Numbered from the stretch's first letter, positions 40,701 through 51,443 are shown. The stretch: DNA of 64,000 bases from Citrobacter werkmanii NBRC 105721 (GCA_000759755.1 BBMW01000002.1:1-64000); one strand, 5' to 3'. Program-made: numbers and translations. The notes: generated by a model from the letters alone, not told the origin.

Positions 40701-42730
40701 TTAACGAGCAGGGCGAAGGTACGGTGACGTTACCGATTGGTGATTTCAACGGCGAGCTGCGGGTCATGGCGCAGGCCTGGACGGCGGATGACTTTGGCAG
40801 CAGCGAAAGCAAAGTGATTGTCGCCGCGCCGGTGATTGCTGAACTGAACATGCCGCGCTTTTTGGCCGGGGGAGATACTTCGCGCCTGACGCTGGACGTG
40901 ACCAACCTGACCGATAAACCGCAGACGCTGAATATTAAGCTCGCGGCCAGTGGTTTACTGGAACTGATAGGGCAAGATCCTACGCCTGTGAATCTGGCGC
41001 CAGGCGTACGGACTACGCTGTTTATTCCGGTGCGCGCGCGGGAAGGCTTTGGCGAGGGCGACATTCAGGCGCAGATTAGCGGTCTGTCCCTGCCAGGGGA
41101 AACGCTGCCTGTGCAGCACAAACAGTGGAAGATTGGCGTGCGCCCGGCGTTCCCTGCGCAAACCGTCAATAATGGCGTTGCGCTCCAGCCGGGGGCAACC
41201 TGGCAGCTGCCAGGCGAAGAGTTGGCTAATTTCTCTCCTGTGACGATGCAGGGGCAACTGCTTTTCAGCGGTAAGCCGCCGCTGAATCTGGCGCGCTACA
41301 TCCGTGAACTGAAAGCTTACCCTTACGGTTGCCTTGAGCAAACGGCGAGCGGGCTGTTCCCCTCTTTATACACCAATGCCGCGCAACTAAAGGCGTTAGG
41401 TATCGCGGGCGACAGTGATGAAAAACGCCGTGCGGCAGTAGAGATTGGCATCTCCCGTTTACTGCAAATGCAGCGCGATAACGGCGGTTTTGCGCTGTGG
41501 GATAAGAACGGATCAGAAGAGTACTGGCTGACCGCGTATGTAATGGATTTCCTCGTCCGTGCGAACGAACAAGGCTACAGCGTCCCGGTTGAGGTGATTA
41601 ACCGGGGTAATGAGCGGCTGCTGCGTTATTTGCAGGATCCGGGGATGATGTCGATTCGTTATACTGATGACTCGTCTGCAAGCCGGTTTGCTGTACAGGC
41701 CTACGCCGCGCTGGTGCTGGCTCGTCAGCAAAAAGCCCCGCTTGGCGCACTGCGTGAAATCTGGGAGCGCCGCGCTCAGGCGGCTTCTGGTTTACCGCTG
41801 TTGCAACTGGGGATCGCGCTGAAAAACATGGGCGATGCTAATCGTAGTGAACAGGCGCTTACGTTGGCGCTGAATACTCCGCGTCGCGATGCACAGCAGT
41901 GGATGGCGGATTACGGCAGTCAGCTACGCGACAACGCGCTGATGCTGGCCTTGCTGGAAGAGAACAAGCTCAAACCTGAAGAGCAGAACACGTTACTGAA
42001 TACCTTGTCAGAACAGGCCTTTGGTCAGCGCTGGCTTTCTACTCAGGAAAATAATGCGTTGTTCCTTGCCGCACGTACGCTACAGGATTTACCAGGCACG
42101 TGGCAGGCGCAAACATCACTCTCTGAACAGCCGTTAGCAGGTGAGAAATCGCAAACCAGGAATCTGGATGCCGACGAGCTGTCCACGTTGAGCGTCACGA
42201 ATACCGGTAATCTGCCGCTGTGGCTGCGTCTGGATGTCAACGGGTATCCGCAAACATCACCTACGCCTGCCAGCAACGTCCTGCATATTGAACGTCAGAT
42301 CCTGGGACTCGACGGGAGCAGCAAATCACTGGATTCTCTGCGCAGCGGCGAGCTGGTGCTGGTCTGGTTGGAAGTGAAAGCCAGCCAGAACGTGCCGGAT
42401 GCGTTGGTCGTCGACTTACTGCCTGCCGGACTGGAGCTGGAAAACCAAAATCTGGCCAACGGCAGCGCCAGCCTGCAGGATAGCGGTAGCGAAGTGGCGA
42501 ATCTGCTCAATCAGATGCAGCAGGCGGATATCCAGCATATTGAGTTCCGAGACGATCGCTTTGTTGCTGCGGTGGCGGTCAATGAAGGACAGCCGGTTAC
42601 GCTGATGTACCTGGCGCGGGCAGTAACGCCGGGGACGTATCAGGTTCCCGTCCCACAGGTGGAATCAATGTATGTTCCACAGTGGCGGGCAACCGGTGCG
42701 GCAGAGGGGCTTTTGATTGTCAGACCGTAA
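37796..42730 (+). CDS. yfhM: Alpha-2-macroglobulin-like lipoprotein YfhM
   Basis: 1644 residues. Lipobox LVGC with Cys18; Asp at +2 is the inner-membrane retention signal, so it faces the periplasm from the inner membrane. Bacterial A2M proteins trap proteases through a bait region and a thioester; the CLEQ thioester motif is present (YPYGCLEQTAS). pbpC begins on the base after its stop, a pairing conserved in enterobacteria that suggests defence and repair of a breached cell wall. Confidence 0.96.
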   Translation: MKHLRVAACMLMLALVGCDNNNEKSTTAAKPDAPAPQTAPAKDKAQLEKLMQQSQGKSLTLLDASEVQLDGAATLVLTFSIPLDPEQDFSRVVHVVDKKSGKVDGAWELAPNLKELRLRHLEPNRELVVTIERDLLALNKATFGIDYEKNITTRDVQPSVGFASRGSLLPGKVIEGLPVMALNVNSVDVNFYRVKPESLGAFVSQWEYRNSLSNWESDNLLKMAELVYTGRFDLNPARNTREKLLLPLSEIKPLQQAGVYIAVMNQAGKYNYSNAATLFTLSDIGVSAHRYHNQLDVFTQSLENGAAQQGIEVTLLNEKGQTLAQATSDAQGHVQLKTDKEAALLLARKDGQTTLLDLKLPALDLAEFDIAGAPGYSKQFFMFGPRDLYRPGETVILNGLLRDSDGKTLPDQPVKLEVVKPDGQVLRSVVSQPENGLYRFSWPLDSSAPTGMWHIRANTGDNQTRMWDFHVEDFMPERMALNLTASKMPVAPTDEVKFSVVGYYLYGAPASGNALQGQLFLRPLREAVQALPGFQFGNIAEENLSRSLDEVQLTLDDHGRGEVTTASQWQETHSPLQVVLQASLLESGGRPVTRRVEQAIWPADTLPGIRPQFAAKAVYDYRTDTTVNQPIVDEDSNAAFDIVYADAQGDKKAVSGLQVRLIRERRDYYWNWTEGEGWQSQFDQKDLIEGEQTLDLKADETGKVSFPVEWGAYRLEVKAPNDAVSSVRFWAGYSWQDNSDGSGSVRPDRVTLKLDKPGYRPGDTMKLHVAAPAAGKGYAMVESSEGPLWWQEIDVPANGLDLSIPVDKTWNRHDLYLSALVVRPGDKSRSATPKRAVGLLHLPLGDENRRLGLTLESLAKIRPNQPLTVKIKASVKNGDVPKQVNVLVSAVDSGVLNITDYVTPDPWQAFFGQKRYGADIYDIYGQVIEGQGRLAALRFGGDGDELKRGGKPPVNHVNIVAQQALPVTLNEQGEGTVTLPIGDFNGELRVMAQAWTADDFGSSESKVIVAAPVIAELNMPRFLAGGDTSRLTLDVTNLTDKPQTLNIKLAASGLLELIGQDPTPVNLAPGVRTTLFIPVRAREGFGEGDIQAQISGLSLPGETLPVQHKQWKIGVRPAFPAQTVNNGVALQPGATWQLPGEELANFSPVTMQGQLLFSGKPPLNLARYIRELKAYPYGCLEQTASGLFPSLYTNAAQLKALGIAGDSDEKRRAAVEIGISRLLQMQRDNGGFALWDKNGSEEYWLTAYVMDFLVRANEQGYSVPVEVINRGNERLLRYLQDPGMMSIRYTDDSSASRFAVQAYAALVLARQQKAPLGALREIWERRAQAASGLPLLQLGIALKNMGDANRSEQALTLALNTPRRDAQQWMADYGSQLRDNALMLALLEENKLKPEEQNTLLNTLSEQAFGQRWLSTQENNALFLAARTLQDLPGTWQAQTSLSEQPLAGEKSQTRNLDADELSTLSVTNTGNLPLWLRLDVNGYPQTSPTPASNVLHIERQILGLDGSSKSLDSLRSGELVLVWLEVKASQNVPDALVVDLLPAGLELENQNLANGSASLQDSGSEVANLLNQMQQADIQHIEFRDDRFVAAVAVNEGQPVTLMYLARAVTPGTYQVPVPQVESMYVPQWRATGAAEGLLIVRP

Positions 42731-45043
42731 ATGATGCGCAGGTTGGGTAAACGCGGCTGCTGGCTCTGGCTGGCAGTCGTTGCGCTAGTGTTGGTGACGG
42801 CAATTTGGGCGGCAGATAAAATCTGGCCACTGCCGCTTCACGAGGTGGATCCCGCACGTGTCGTGGTGGCGCACGATGGTACGCCTCTCTGGCGCTTCGC
42901 CGACGCGGACGGTATCTGGCGTTATCCGGTGACGATTGATGAGGTGTCACCCCGCTACCTTGAGGCCTTAATCAACTACGAAGACCGCTGGTTCTGGAAA
43001 CATCCTGGCGTCAATCCATTTTCAGTGCTGCGCGCCGCATGGCAGGACCTCTCCTCAGGGCGTGTTGTTTCGGGCGGCAGTACGCTCACCATGCAGGTGG
43101 CACGTTTACTCGACCCCCACCCACGCACCTTTGGCGGCAAGTTTCGCCAGCTCTGGCGCGCTTTGCAGCTGGAATGGCATCTGTCCAAGCGCGACATTCT
43201 GACGCTGTATCTTAACCGTGCGCCGTTTGGCGGCACGTTGCAAGGTGTGGGCGCAGCAAGCTGGGCCTATCTTGGCAAATCGCCTGCACAACTGAGCTAC
43301 TCCGACGCCGCACTGCTGGCTGTGCTGCCACAGGCGCCGAGCCGTCTGCGTCCGGACCGTTGGCCGGACCGCGCTGAAGCGGCGCGTAATAAAGTGCTCG
43401 AACGTATGGCAATTCGGGGCATTTGGCCCGCAAAACAGGTGCAGGAGTCACGTGAAGAGCCAGTCTGGCTGGCCCCCAGGCAGATGCCGCAGTTAGCGCC
43501 GTTATTTTCGCGCATGATGCTGGGAAAAAGCCGCAGCGATAAAATCGTGACTACCCTTGACGCCGGGTTGCAGCGCCAACTCGAAGAGCTGGCGCAAAAC
43601 TGGAAAGGGCGGTTACCGGCGCGCAGTTCGCTGGCGATGATTGTGGTCGATCACACCGATATGAGCGTGCGTGGCTGGGTGGGATCAGTTGATATGAATG
43701 ATGACTCCCGTTTTGGTCATGTGGATATGGTGAATGCGATCCGCTCACCGGGATCGGTGCTGAAGCCGTTTATCTATGGTCTGGCGCTGGATGACGGATT
43801 AATTCATCCCGCTTCGTTGTTGCAGGATGTACCACGGCGAACCGGTGATTATCGACCGGGGAATTTTGACAGTGGTTTTCACGGACCGGTAAGCATGAGT
43901 GAGGCGCTGGTACGTTCACTGAATTTACCCGCGGTCCAGGTACTGGAAGCCTATGGTCCGAAGCGTTTTGCCGCATCGTTACGTAACGTCGGTTTACCGT
44001 TATATCTGCCTGCAGGGGCTGCGCCGAATCTGTCGCTGATTTTGGGCGGTGCGGGGGCAAGGCTTGATGATATGGCGGCGGCGTATAGCGCCTTTGCCCG
44101 CCACGGGAAGGCGGGTAAACTGCGCCTGCAGCCGTCAGACCCGCTACTGGAGCGCCCGCTGATGTCGGCAGGCGCGGCGTGGATTATTCGCCGGATTATG
44201 GCTGACGAAGCACAACCGCTACCGGATAACGCACTGAGCAGAGTGGTTCCGCTGGCGTGGAAAACGGGTACCAGCTATGGCTATCGCGATGCGTGGGCGA
44301 TTGGGATTAACGCCCGTTATGTGATTGGCATCTGGACCGGCAGGCCCGACGGTACGCCGGTGGTGGGGCAGTTTGGCTTTGCCAGCGCCGTACCGCTGCT
44401 CAATCAGGTCAACAATCTTCTGCTCTCTCGCGGGACGAATCAGCCGGAAGATCCTCGTCCTGAATCCGTTAGCCGCGGCGTGGTATGTTGGCCGGGCGGG
44501 CAATCTCTTGCGGTTGGAGACAGCAACTGTCGCCGCCGTCTGGCAACCTGGTTATTGGAAGGCAGTCAGCCGCCAACGCTGTTATTACCCGAGCAGGAAG
44601 GCGTTAATGGCATTCGTTTTCCTGTCTGGCTGGATGATGAAGGCAAACGCGTGGCGGCGGATTGCCCACAGGCGCGCGAACAGACGCTTATCGTCTGGCC
44701 ATTGCCGCTGGAGCCATGGCTGCCGGAATCAGAGCGCCGTGGGGCGAGATTACCGCCTGTTTCTGCCATATGTCCGCCGTTGGGACAGGATCCCGCGTTA
44801 CCGTTGCAGTTGACAGGTCTGCGCGATGGCGCGATTGTGAAGCGTTCACCCGGTTCACCAGAGGCTTCATTGCCGGTGCAAACCAGCGGTGGAACAGGCG
44901 ATCGCTGGTGGTTTCTTAACGGACAACGTCTGGACGAGCGCGGGCGTCACCTGACGCTACGTCTGACGGTCAAAGGGGATTACCAACTGCTGGTGATGGA
45001 TGACGCCGGACAGGTGGCGACGGTGAGATTTTCGTTGCAATAG
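42731..45043 (+). CDS. pbpC: Penicillin-binding protein 1C
   Basis: 770 residues, bifunctional PBP type. One N-terminal membrane anchor (about 10-28). The GT51 glycosyltransferase domain has EDRWFWKHPGVNP and SGGSTLTMQVARLL. The transpeptidase domain has the catalytic SVLK (RSPGSVLKPF) and KTGTSYGYRD. A C-terminal BiPBP_C domain follows. Directly after yfhM with no gap. Confidence 0.97.
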   Translation: MMRRLGKRGCWLWLAVVALVLVTAIWAADKIWPLPLHEVDPARVVVAHDGTPLWRFADADGIWRYPVTIDEVSPRYLEALINYEDRWFWKHPGVNPFSVLRAAWQDLSSGRVVSGGSTLTMQVARLLDPHPRTFGGKFRQLWRALQLEWHLSKRDILTLYLNRAPFGGTLQGVGAASWAYLGKSPAQLSYSDAALLAVLPQAPSRLRPDRWPDRAEAARNKVLERMAIRGIWPAKQVQESREEPVWLAPRQMPQLAPLFSRMMLGKSRSDKIVTTLDAGLQRQLEELAQNWKGRLPARSSLAMIVVDHTDMSVRGWVGSVDMNDDSRFGHVDMVNAIRSPGSVLKPFIYGLALDDGLIHPASLLQDVPRRTGDYRPGNFDSGFHGPVSMSEALVRSLNLPAVQVLEAYGPKRFAASLRNVGLPLYLPAGAAPNLSLILGGAGARLDDMAAAYSAFARHGKAGKLRLQPSDPLLERPLMSAGAAWIIRRIMADEAQPLPDNALSRVVPLAWKTGTSYGYRDAWAIGINARYVIGIWTGRPDGTPVVGQFGFASAVPLLNQVNNLLLSRGTNQPEDPRPESVSRGVVCWPGGQSLAVGDSNCRRRLATWLLEGSQPPTLLLPEQEGVNGIRFPVWLDDEGKRVAADCPQAREQTLIVWPLPLEPWLPESERRGARLPPVSAICPPLGQDPALPLQLTGLRDGAIVKRSPGSPEASLPVQTSGGTGDRWWFLNGQRLDERGRHLTLRLTVKGDYQLLVMDDAGQVATVRFSLQ

Positions 45044-45192
45044 ACCAGTTGCTGACTATTTGTTGCTAAAACTCATCTTATTTTAAAGAAATGTTACCTT
45101 CATCAATAGTCAATTGCCGGGATGCTCTTTATAATCCGCGCCAGGTCGTACATCTATATAGACAACAACAGAACATATTACAGAGGTTATCA

Positions 45193-45624
45193 ATGGCTAT
45201 TGAACGTACTTTTTCCATCATTAAACCAAACGCGGTGGCAAAAAACGTTATTGGGAGCATCTTTGCGCGCTTTGAAGCTGCAGGGTTCAAGATTGTCGGG
45301 ACTAAAATGCTGCACCTGACCGTTGAGCAGGCGCGTGGCTTCTATGCTGAGCACGACGGCAAGCCGTTCTTTGACGGTTTGGTTGAATTCATGACCTCCG
45401 GTCCGATCGTTGTTTCTGTTCTGGAAAGCGAAAACGCCGTACAGCGTCATCGCGATCTGCTGGGCGCTACCAACCCAGCGAACGCGCTGGCCGGTACCCT
45501 GCGTGCCGACTACGCTGACAGCTTCACCGAGAACGGGACTCACGGTTCTGATTCCGTTGAATCTGCCGCTCGCGAAATCGCCTATTTCTTTGGTGAGGGC
45601 GAGGTTTGCCCGCGTACGCGCTAA
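45193..45624 (+). CDS. ndk: Nucleoside diphosphate kinase
   Basis: 143 residues from the ATG at 45193, the E. coli length; the frame is open to 45091 but upstream codons are not conserved. The phospho-His is in NGTHGSDS (His117). Transfers the gamma phosphate between NTPs and NDPs. A terminator follows at 45731. Confidence 0.98.
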   Translation: MAIERTFSIIKPNAVAKNVIGSIFARFEAAGFKIVGTKMLHLTVEQARGFYAEHDGKPFFDGLVEFMTSGPIVVSVLESENAVQRHRDLLGATNPANALAGTLRADYADSFTENGTHGSDSVESAAREIAYFFGEGEVCPRTR

Positions 45625-45730
45625 TCTCCTGCGTCTGCAACGCCGTTGAGATGAATTAGCGATTTACATATTATTTTCGCTAATGCTTCGTGCAAACGTG
45701 GCATCCCTGCGCCAGACTTTGTACAATGCA

Positions 45731-45772
45731 ACGCCCCGGAAGAGCAGACCGCTTGCCGGGGCGTTTCTTTTT
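45731..45772 (+). terminator. Intrinsic terminator downstream of ndk
   Basis: ACGCCCCGG at 45731-45739 pairs with CCGGGGCGT at 45756-45764, followed by TTCTTTTT. It separates ndk from rlmN. Confidence 0.85.
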
Positions 45773-45818
45773 AACCCTCCACGGGCCACAACGTGTAACA
45801 ACGAGGCCGGAAAAAATT

Positions 45819-46985
45819 ATGTCTGAATTAGTTAACACCTCTGAAGTCGTCATTCCTGCGGTTCCAAATAAAAATGGAAAAATTAACCTGCTGGATCTGA
45901 ACCGTCAGCAAATGCGCGAATTCTTCAAAGAGATGGGCGAAAAGCCGTTTCGTGCCGATCAGGTCATGAAGTGGATGTACCACTATTGCAGCGACAACTT
46001 TGATGACATGACTGACATCAATAAGGTGCTGCGCAACAAGCTGAAAGAAGTCGCTGAAATTCGCGCCCCGGAAGTGGTGGAAGAGCAGCGTTCCTCTGAC
46101 GGCACGATCAAATGGGCTATCGCGGTTGGCGATCAGCGCGTTGAAACTGTTTATATTCCTGAAGACGATCGCGCGACCCTGTGTGTTTCTTCACAGGTTG
46201 GTTGTGCATTAGAGTGTAAATTCTGCTCTACGGCGCAACAGGGATTTAACCGTAACCTGCGAGTGTCGGAAATCATTGGCCAGGTTTGGCGTGCGGCGAA
46301 AATCGTTGGCGCGGTCAAAGCAACGGGCGTACGTCCTATCACCAACGTGGTGATGATGGGGATGGGCGAGCCGCTGCTCAACCTGACTAACGTGGTGCCG
46401 GCGATGGAAATCATGCTGGATGACTTCGGTTTCGGGCTGTCCAAGCGTCGCGTTACGCTTTCCACCTCAGGGGTTGTACCTGCGTTGGATAAGCTGGGCG
46501 ATATGATTGACGTCGCGCTGGCGATCTCTCTGCATGCGCCAAACGATGAAATTCGTGACGAAATTGTGCCTATCAACAAAAAGTACAATATCGAAACGTT
46601 CCTCGGGGCAGTACGTCGTTACCTGGAGAAATCCAACGCCAACCAGGGACGTGTGACCATTGAGTATGTCATGTTGGATCACATCAATGACGGTACCGAA
46701 CACGCGCATCAACTGGCTGAACTGCTGAAAGATACACCGTGTAAGATCAACCTGATCCCATGGAACCCGTTCCCTGGCGCACCGTATGGTCGTAGCTCTA
46801 ACAGCCGTATCGATCGTTTCTCCAAAGTGTTGATGAGCTATGGTTTCACCACCATCGTGCGTAAAACACGTGGCGATGACATCGATGCAGCCTGCGGTCA
46901 ATTGGCCGGCGATGTTATCGACCGTACCAAGCGTACTCTGCGCAAGCGTATGCAGGGTGATGCTATCGACATCAAAACCGTTTGA
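45819..46985 (+). CDS. rlmN: Dual-specificity 23S rRNA/tRNA adenine-C2 methyltransferase
   Basis: Radical-SAM enzyme that methylates C2 of A2503 in 23S rRNA and A37 in some tRNAs. 388 residues from the ATG at 45819; an open frame from 45690 crosses the ndk terminator and is not used. The CX3CX2C cluster motif is CALECKFC; the late DAACGQL cysteine is the second catalytic cysteine. Confidence 0.97.
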   Translation: MSELVNTSEVVIPAVPNKNGKINLLDLNRQQMREFFKEMGEKPFRADQVMKWMYHYCSDNFDDMTDINKVLRNKLKEVAEIRAPEVVEEQRSSDGTIKWAIAVGDQRVETVYIPEDDRATLCVSSQVGCALECKFCSTAQQGFNRNLRVSEIIGQVWRAAKIVGAVKATGVRPITNVVMMGMGEPLLNLTNVVPAMEIMLDDFGFGLSKRRVTLSTSGVVPALDKLGDMIDVALAISLHAPNDEIRDEIVPINKKYNIETFLGAVRRYLEKSNANQGRVTIEYVMLDHINDGTEHAHQLAELLKDTPCKINLIPWNPFPGAPYGRSSNSRIDRFSKVLMSYGFTTIVRKTRGDDIDAACGQLAGDVIDRTKRTLRKRMQGDAIDIKTV

Positions 46986-46992
46986 TGTCGAG

Positions 46993-47025
46993 TGCACTAC
47001 GGTATAATTCATGTACCGTAGTGCA
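46993..47025. other. 12-bp perfect inverted repeat after rlmN
   Basis: TGCACTACGGTA (46993-47004) and TACCGTAGTGCA (47014-47025) with a 9-nt loop, 7 bp after the rlmN stop. No T-run follows, so it is not a standard terminator. It may be a 3'-end stabiliser or a protein site. Confidence 0.6.
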
Positions 47026-47147
47026 ATGTAAGCCAGATGAGGTTCTTTGGTTGTTGTCGTCAGGTCAATAATAACGGTGCGTTTTTGTCGACTTTAAGGC
47101 AGTATGTAACGGCGCAACAAGAGTTTAGCCCTCAGGTTTACGCTTTT

Positions 47148-47177
47148 TTGTCATTGGTAGTCTGACCGTTTTATACT
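47148..47177 (+). promoter_or_regulatory. Putative promoter for rodZ-ispG
   Basis: TTGTCA (47148-47153), 18-bp spacer, TATACT (47172-47177), about 94 bp before the rodZ start. Near-consensus sigma-70 promoter by sequence alone. Confidence 0.6.
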
Positions 47178-47270
47178 GTCTGACGAAGGTTAACTGACCA
47201 GATGTTTCGCGGTGTGGGTGAGCATTGTGACTCGCCGGCGCCAGAACCCAAATTTACGCAGCTGTAGCGA

Positions 47271-48269
47271 ATGAATACTGAAGCCACGCACGACAAAAAT
47301 GAAGCACTCTCCACCGGCGTTCGTCTGCGCAATGCCCGTGAACAACTCGGATTCAGCCAGCAGGCAGTCGCGGAGCGACTGTGCCTGAAGGTCTCCACGG
47401 TACGTGATATTGAAGAAGATAAGGCACCAGCCGATCTCGCTTCAACATTCCTGCGTGGATACATCCGTTCTTATGCGCGTCTGGTGCATATTCCTGAAGA
47501 AGAACTGTTGCCAGGGCTGGAAAAACAGGCGCCAATTCGTCCTGCTAAAGTCGCGCCGATGCAGAGCTTCTCGCTCGGTAAGCGTCGTAAAAAGCGCGAT
47601 GGCTGGTTAATGACCTTCACCTGGCTGGTGCTGTTTGTCGTTGTCGGACTGACAGGGGCCTGGTGGTGGCAGAACCATAAAGCGCAGCAGGAAGAGATCA
47701 GCACCATGGCCGATCAATCTTCCGCTGAACTGAATGCCGGTAAAGACACTGCGCAGAATGTACCGTTAGATACCAGCGCCGCAGCAGGTCAGGAGACAAC
47801 TCCGGCTGCGGGCGATGGCGTGGTGGCGGACGCAGCGCCAGCGACTGATGCCCCGACAGCCCCGGCACCAGCCGCGGATGCGCAACAGAACGCCGTAGTG
47901 GCGCCTTCTCAGGCTAACGTCGATACCGCAACCGCCGCGCCAACAGCGCCAGCGAATGCGGCACCGCTGCCGACTGACCAGGCGGGTGTGACTACCCCAG
48001 CAGCCGATCCTAACGCGCTGGTAATGAATTTTACCGCTGATTGCTGGCTGGAAGTAACCGATGCAACCGGTAAAAAACTGTTCAGCGGTATGCAGCGTAA
48101 AGACGGCAATCTCAATCTGACCGGTCAGGCGCCGTACAAACTGAAAATTGGCGCTCCGGCGGCAGTGCAGATTCAGTTCCAGGGGAAACCTGTCGATCTG
48201 AGTCGTTTTATCAGAACTAACCAGGTTGCACGTCTGACCGTTAATGCCGAACAATCACCGGCTCAGTAA
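47271..48269 (+). CDS. rodZ: Cytoskeletal membrane protein RodZ
   Basis: 332 residues. A cytoplasmic Xre-type HTH domain (about 18-85) binds MreB. A basic stretch KRRKKRD precedes a membrane helix (about 111-133). The periplasmic part has a long Ala/Thr/Pro-rich linker and a C-terminal beta domain starting near [15 protein letters not shown]. Needed for rod shape. The linker is the most divergent part compared with E. coli. Confidence 0.96.
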   Translation: MNTEATHDKNEALSTGVRLRNAREQLGFSQQAVAERLCLKVSTVRDIEEDKAPADLASTFLRGYIRSYARLVHIPEEELLPGLEKQAPIRPAKVAPMQSFSLGKRRKKRDGWLMTFTWLVLFVVVGLTGAWWWQNHKAQQEEISTMADQSSAELNAGKDTAQNVPLDTSAAAGQETTPAAGDGVVADAAPATDAPTAPAPAADAQQNAVVAPSQANVDTATAAPTAPANAAPLPTDQAGVTTPAADPNALVMNFTADCWLEVTDATGKKLFSGMQRKDGNLNLTGQAPYKLKIGAPAAVQIQFQGKPVDLSRFIRTNQVARLTVNAEQSPAQ

Positions 48270-48295
48270 CAGACGGCAATGCGGGAGATTTTTTA

Positions 48296-49414
48296 ATGCA
48301 TAACCAGGCTCCAATTCAACGTAGAAAATCGACACGCATTTACGTTGGGAACGTGCCGATCGGCGATGGCGCGCCCATCGCCGTACAGTCTATGACCAAT
48401 ACGCGTACCACTGACGTGGAAGCGACGGTTAATCAGATTAAAGCGCTGGAACGCGTAGGCGCAGACATTGTTCGCGTCTCTGTTCCGACAATGGATGCCG
48501 CAGAAGCGTTCAAGCTGATCAAACAGCAGGTTAATGTGCCGCTGGTTGCCGATATTCACTTCGATTACCGCATTGCGCTGAAAGTCGCGGAATACGGTGT
48601 CGATTGCCTGCGTATTAACCCAGGCAATATCGGTAATGAAGAGCGTATCCGCATGGTGGTTGACTGCGCGCGCGATAAAAATATCCCTATCCGCATCGGC
48701 GTAAACGCCGGCTCGCTGGAAAAAGATCTGCAAGAGAAATACGGTGAACCGACGCCGCAGGCGCTGCTGGAATCCGCTATGCGTCATGTGGATCATCTGG
48801 ATCGTCTGAACTTCGATCAATTCAAAGTCAGCGTTAAAGCCTCTGACGTTTTCCTCGCTGTAGAATCCTATCGCCTGCTGGCGAAACAGATCGATCAACC
48901 GCTGCACCTGGGGATCACCGAAGCCGGTGGCGCACGTAGCGGGGCGGTGAAATCCGCGATCGGTTTAGGATTACTGCTATCTGAAGGGATCGGCGATACG
49001 CTGCGTGTTTCTCTGGCCGCCGATCCGGTAGAAGAGATCAAAGTGGGCTTCGATATTCTGAAATCGCTGCGCATTCGCGCGCGCGGGATCAACTTTATCG
49101 CTTGTCCAACCTGCTCACGTCAGGAATTCGACGTTATCGGTACGGTTAACGCGCTGGAGCAACGTCTGGAAGACATCATTACGCCAATGGATGTTTCGAT
49201 CATCGGCTGCGTGGTAAATGGTCCTGGCGAAGCGCTGGTTTCTACGCTGGGCGTGACGGGCGGTAACAAGAAAAGCGGCCTGTACGAAGACGGTGTGCGT
49301 AAGGACAGACTCGACAACGACGATATGATCACGCAGCTTGAAGCCCGTATTCGCGCTAAAGCGAGTATCCTGGACGAAGCGCGTCGTATCGACGTGCAGC
49401 AGCTTGAAAAATAA
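48296..49414 (+). CDS. ispG: 4-hydroxy-3-methylbut-2-enyl-diphosphate synthase
   Basis: [4Fe-4S] enzyme of the MEP isoprenoid pathway (MEcPP to HMBPP). 372 residues. Cluster cysteines in [10 protein letters not shown] and in [10 protein letters not shown]. 26 bp after rodZ and probably co-transcribed. Confidence 0.98.
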   Translation: MHNQAPIQRRKSTRIYVGNVPIGDGAPIAVQSMTNTRTTDVEATVNQIKALERVGADIVRVSVPTMDAAEAFKLIKQQVNVPLVADIHFDYRIALKVAEYGVDCLRINPGNIGNEERIRMVVDCARDKNIPIRIGVNAGSLEKDLQEKYGEPTPQALLESAMRHVDHLDRLNFDQFKVSVKASDVFLAVESYRLLAKQIDQPLHLGITEAGGARSGAVKSAIGLGLLLSEGIGDTLRVSLAADPVEEIKVGFDILKSLRIRARGINFIACPTCSRQEFDVIGTVNALEQRLEDIITPMDVSIIGCVVNGPGEALVSTLGVTGGNKKSGLYEDGVRKDRLDNDDMITQLEARIRAKASILDEARRIDVQQLEK

Positions 49415-49419
49415 CAACG

Positions 49420-49442
49420 TGATGGGAAGCGGCGTGCTTCCC
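49420..49442 (+). terminator. Hairpin between ispG and hisS
   Basis: GGGAAGC...GCTTCCC (about 49424-49440) without a strong T-run, so at most a weak terminator. A second, longer imperfect inverted repeat with TGAACCC and GGGTTCA arms spans 49450-49499. Confidence 0.4.
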
Positions 49443-49524
49443 GTGTATGATTGAACCCGCATGGCGCCCGTATTGTTCGGGTTAGCGCTGAGGGTTCATT
49501 TTTATATTCATAAAGAGAATAAAC

Positions 49525-50799
49525 GTGGCAAAAAACATTCAAGCCATTCGCGGCATGAACGATTATCTGCCTGGCGAAACCGCCATCTGGCAGCGCATTG
49601 AAGGCACTCTCAAAAACGTGCTCGGTAGCTACGGTTACAGTGAAATCCGCTTGCCGATTGTAGAGCAGACCCCGTTATTCAAACGCGCGATCGGTGAAGT
49701 CACCGACGTGGTTGAAAAAGAGATGTATACCTTTGAGGACAGAAATGGCGACAGCCTGACTCTGCGTCCTGAAGGGACAGCGGGCTGCGTACGCGCCGGC
49801 ATCGAACATGGTCTCCTGTACAATCAGGAACAGCGTCTGTGGTATATCGGGCCGATGTTCCGCCACGAACGTCCGCAGAAAGGACGCTATCGTCAGTTCC
49901 ATCAGTTGGGTGTCGAAGTGTTTGGCCTGCAAGGCCCGGACATCGATGCTGAACTGATTATGTTGACCGCTCGCTGGTGGCGCGCGCTGGGTATATCTCA
50001 GCATGTCAGCCTGGAGCTGAACTCAATTGGTTCGCTTGAAGCCCGCGCTAACTACCGTGATGCGCTGGTCGCCTACCTGGAACAGCATAAAGAGAAGCTG
50101 GACGAAGACTGCAAGCGTCGCATGTACACCAACCCGCTGCGCGTGCTTGATTCCAAAAACCCAGAAGTGCAGGCGCTGCTCAACGATGCACCTGCGCTGG
50201 GTGATTATCTTGATGACGACTCTCGCGAGCATTTCGCGGGTCTGTGCAAACTGCTGGAATCCGCAGGGATTGCCTACACCGTCAATCAGCGTCTGGTTCG
50301 TGGCCTTGATTACTACAACCGCACCGTATTTGAGTGGGTTACCAGCAGTCTGGGCTCGCAGGGTACCGTGTGTGCCGGTGGTCGTTACGACGGTCTGGTA
50401 GAGCAACTTGGCGGTCGCGCAACGCCTGCTGTGGGCTTCGCCATGGGCCTGGAACGACTTGTTTTATTAGTTCAGGCAGTTAATCCGGAATTTATTGCCT
50501 CCCCTGTTGTCGATATATACCTGGTTGCTTCAGGCGCAGACACACAGTCGGCGGCAATGCGGCTTGCAGAACGTCTGCGTGATGAAGTTCCTGGTGTGAA
50601 ACTGATGACCAACCACGGCGGCGGCAACTTTAAGAAACAGTTTGCCCGTGCCGATAAGTGGGGCGCCCGCGTTGCACTGGTACTGGGTGAGTCCGAAGTG
50701 GCTGACGGTACCGTTGTAGTGAAGGATTTGCGCTCTGGTGAGCAAACGGCAGTAGCGCAGGATGGCGTTGCCGCGCATTTGCGCACTCTACTGGGCTAA
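49525..50799 (+). CDS. hisS: Histidyl-tRNA synthetase
   Basis: Class II aminoacyl-tRNA synthetase, 424 residues. Motif 2 region ([19 protein letters not shown]), histidine-specific [13 protein letters not shown], and motif 3 (GFAMGLERL) are all intact, with an anticodon-binding C-terminal domain. Confidence 0.98.
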   Translation: MAKNIQAIRGMNDYLPGETAIWQRIEGTLKNVLGSYGYSEIRLPIVEQTPLFKRAIGEVTDVVEKEMYTFEDRNGDSLTLRPEGTAGCVRAGIEHGLLYNQEQRLWYIGPMFRHERPQKGRYRQFHQLGVEVFGLQGPDIDAELIMLTARWWRALGISQHVSLELNSIGSLEARANYRDALVAYLEQHKEKLDEDCKRRMYTNPLRVLDSKNPEVQALLNDAPALGDYLDDDSREHFAGLCKLLESAGIAYTVNQRLVRGLDYYNRTVFEWVTSSLGSQGTVCAGGRYDGLVEQLGGRATPAVGFAMGLERLVLLVQAVNPEFIASPVVDIYLVASGADTQSAAMRLAERLRDEVPGVKLMTNHGGGNFKKQFARADKWGARVALVLGESEVADGTVVVKDLRSGEQTAVAQDGVAAHLRTLLG

Positions 50800-50812
50800 G
50801 GAGAAGGACAGC

Positions 50813-51433
50813 GTGGAAATTTACGAGAACGAACACGACCAGGTTGATGCGGTAAAACGCTTCTTTGCCGAAAACGGCAAAGCGCTGGCGGTTGGGATAA
50901 TTTTAGGGGTTGGCGCGCTGGTTGGCTGGCGTTACTGGACCAGCCATCAGACGGAGTCCGCACGCTCTGCTTCTCTGGCATACCAAAATACGGTGACCGC
51001 GGTTAGCGCGGGTAAAGCGGATAGCATTCCTGCGGCAGAGAAATTTGCCGCAGAGAATAAAAATACCTACGGCGCGTTAGCTTCACTGGAACTTGCGCAG
51101 CAGTTTGTTGACCAAAATGAACTTGAGAAAGCCGCCAGCCAGCTGCAACAAGGCCTGGCTGCAACCAGCGATGATAATCTCAAAGCGGTGATTAACCTGC
51201 GTCTGGCTCGTGTTCAGGTTCAGCTTAAACAGGCTGATACCGCGCTGAAAACACTCGACACCATTAAAGGTGAAGGGTGGACGGCCATTGTTGCCGATCT
51301 GCGCGGTGAAGCGTTGCTGAGCAAGGGCGACAAACAAGGTGCGCGTAGCGCATGGGAAGCGGGTGTGAAAAGCGATGCCTCTCCTGCTCTGAGCGAAATG
51401 ATGCAGATGAAAATCAATAATTTGTCCATCTGA
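50813..51433 (+). CDS. yfgM: YfgM, periplasmic TPR protein of the Sec translocon
   Basis: 206 residues from a GTG at 50813, with AAGGAG at 50798-50803. One membrane helix near the N-terminus (about 23-42, ALAVGIILGVGALVGW) and TPR-like helices in the periplasm. In E. coli it partners PpiD at SecYEG. An upstream frame start within hisS is not needed. Confidence 0.95.
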   Translation: MEIYENEHDQVDAVKRFFAENGKALAVGIILGVGALVGWRYWTSHQTESARSASLAYQNTVTAVSAGKADSIPAAEKFAAENKNTYGALASLELAQQFVDQNELEKAASQLQQGLAATSDDNLKAVINLRLARVQVQLKQADTALKTLDTIKGEGWTAIVADLRGEALLSKGDKQGARSAWEAGVKSDASPALSEMMQMKINNLSI

Positions 51434-51443
51434 GAGGGACCCG

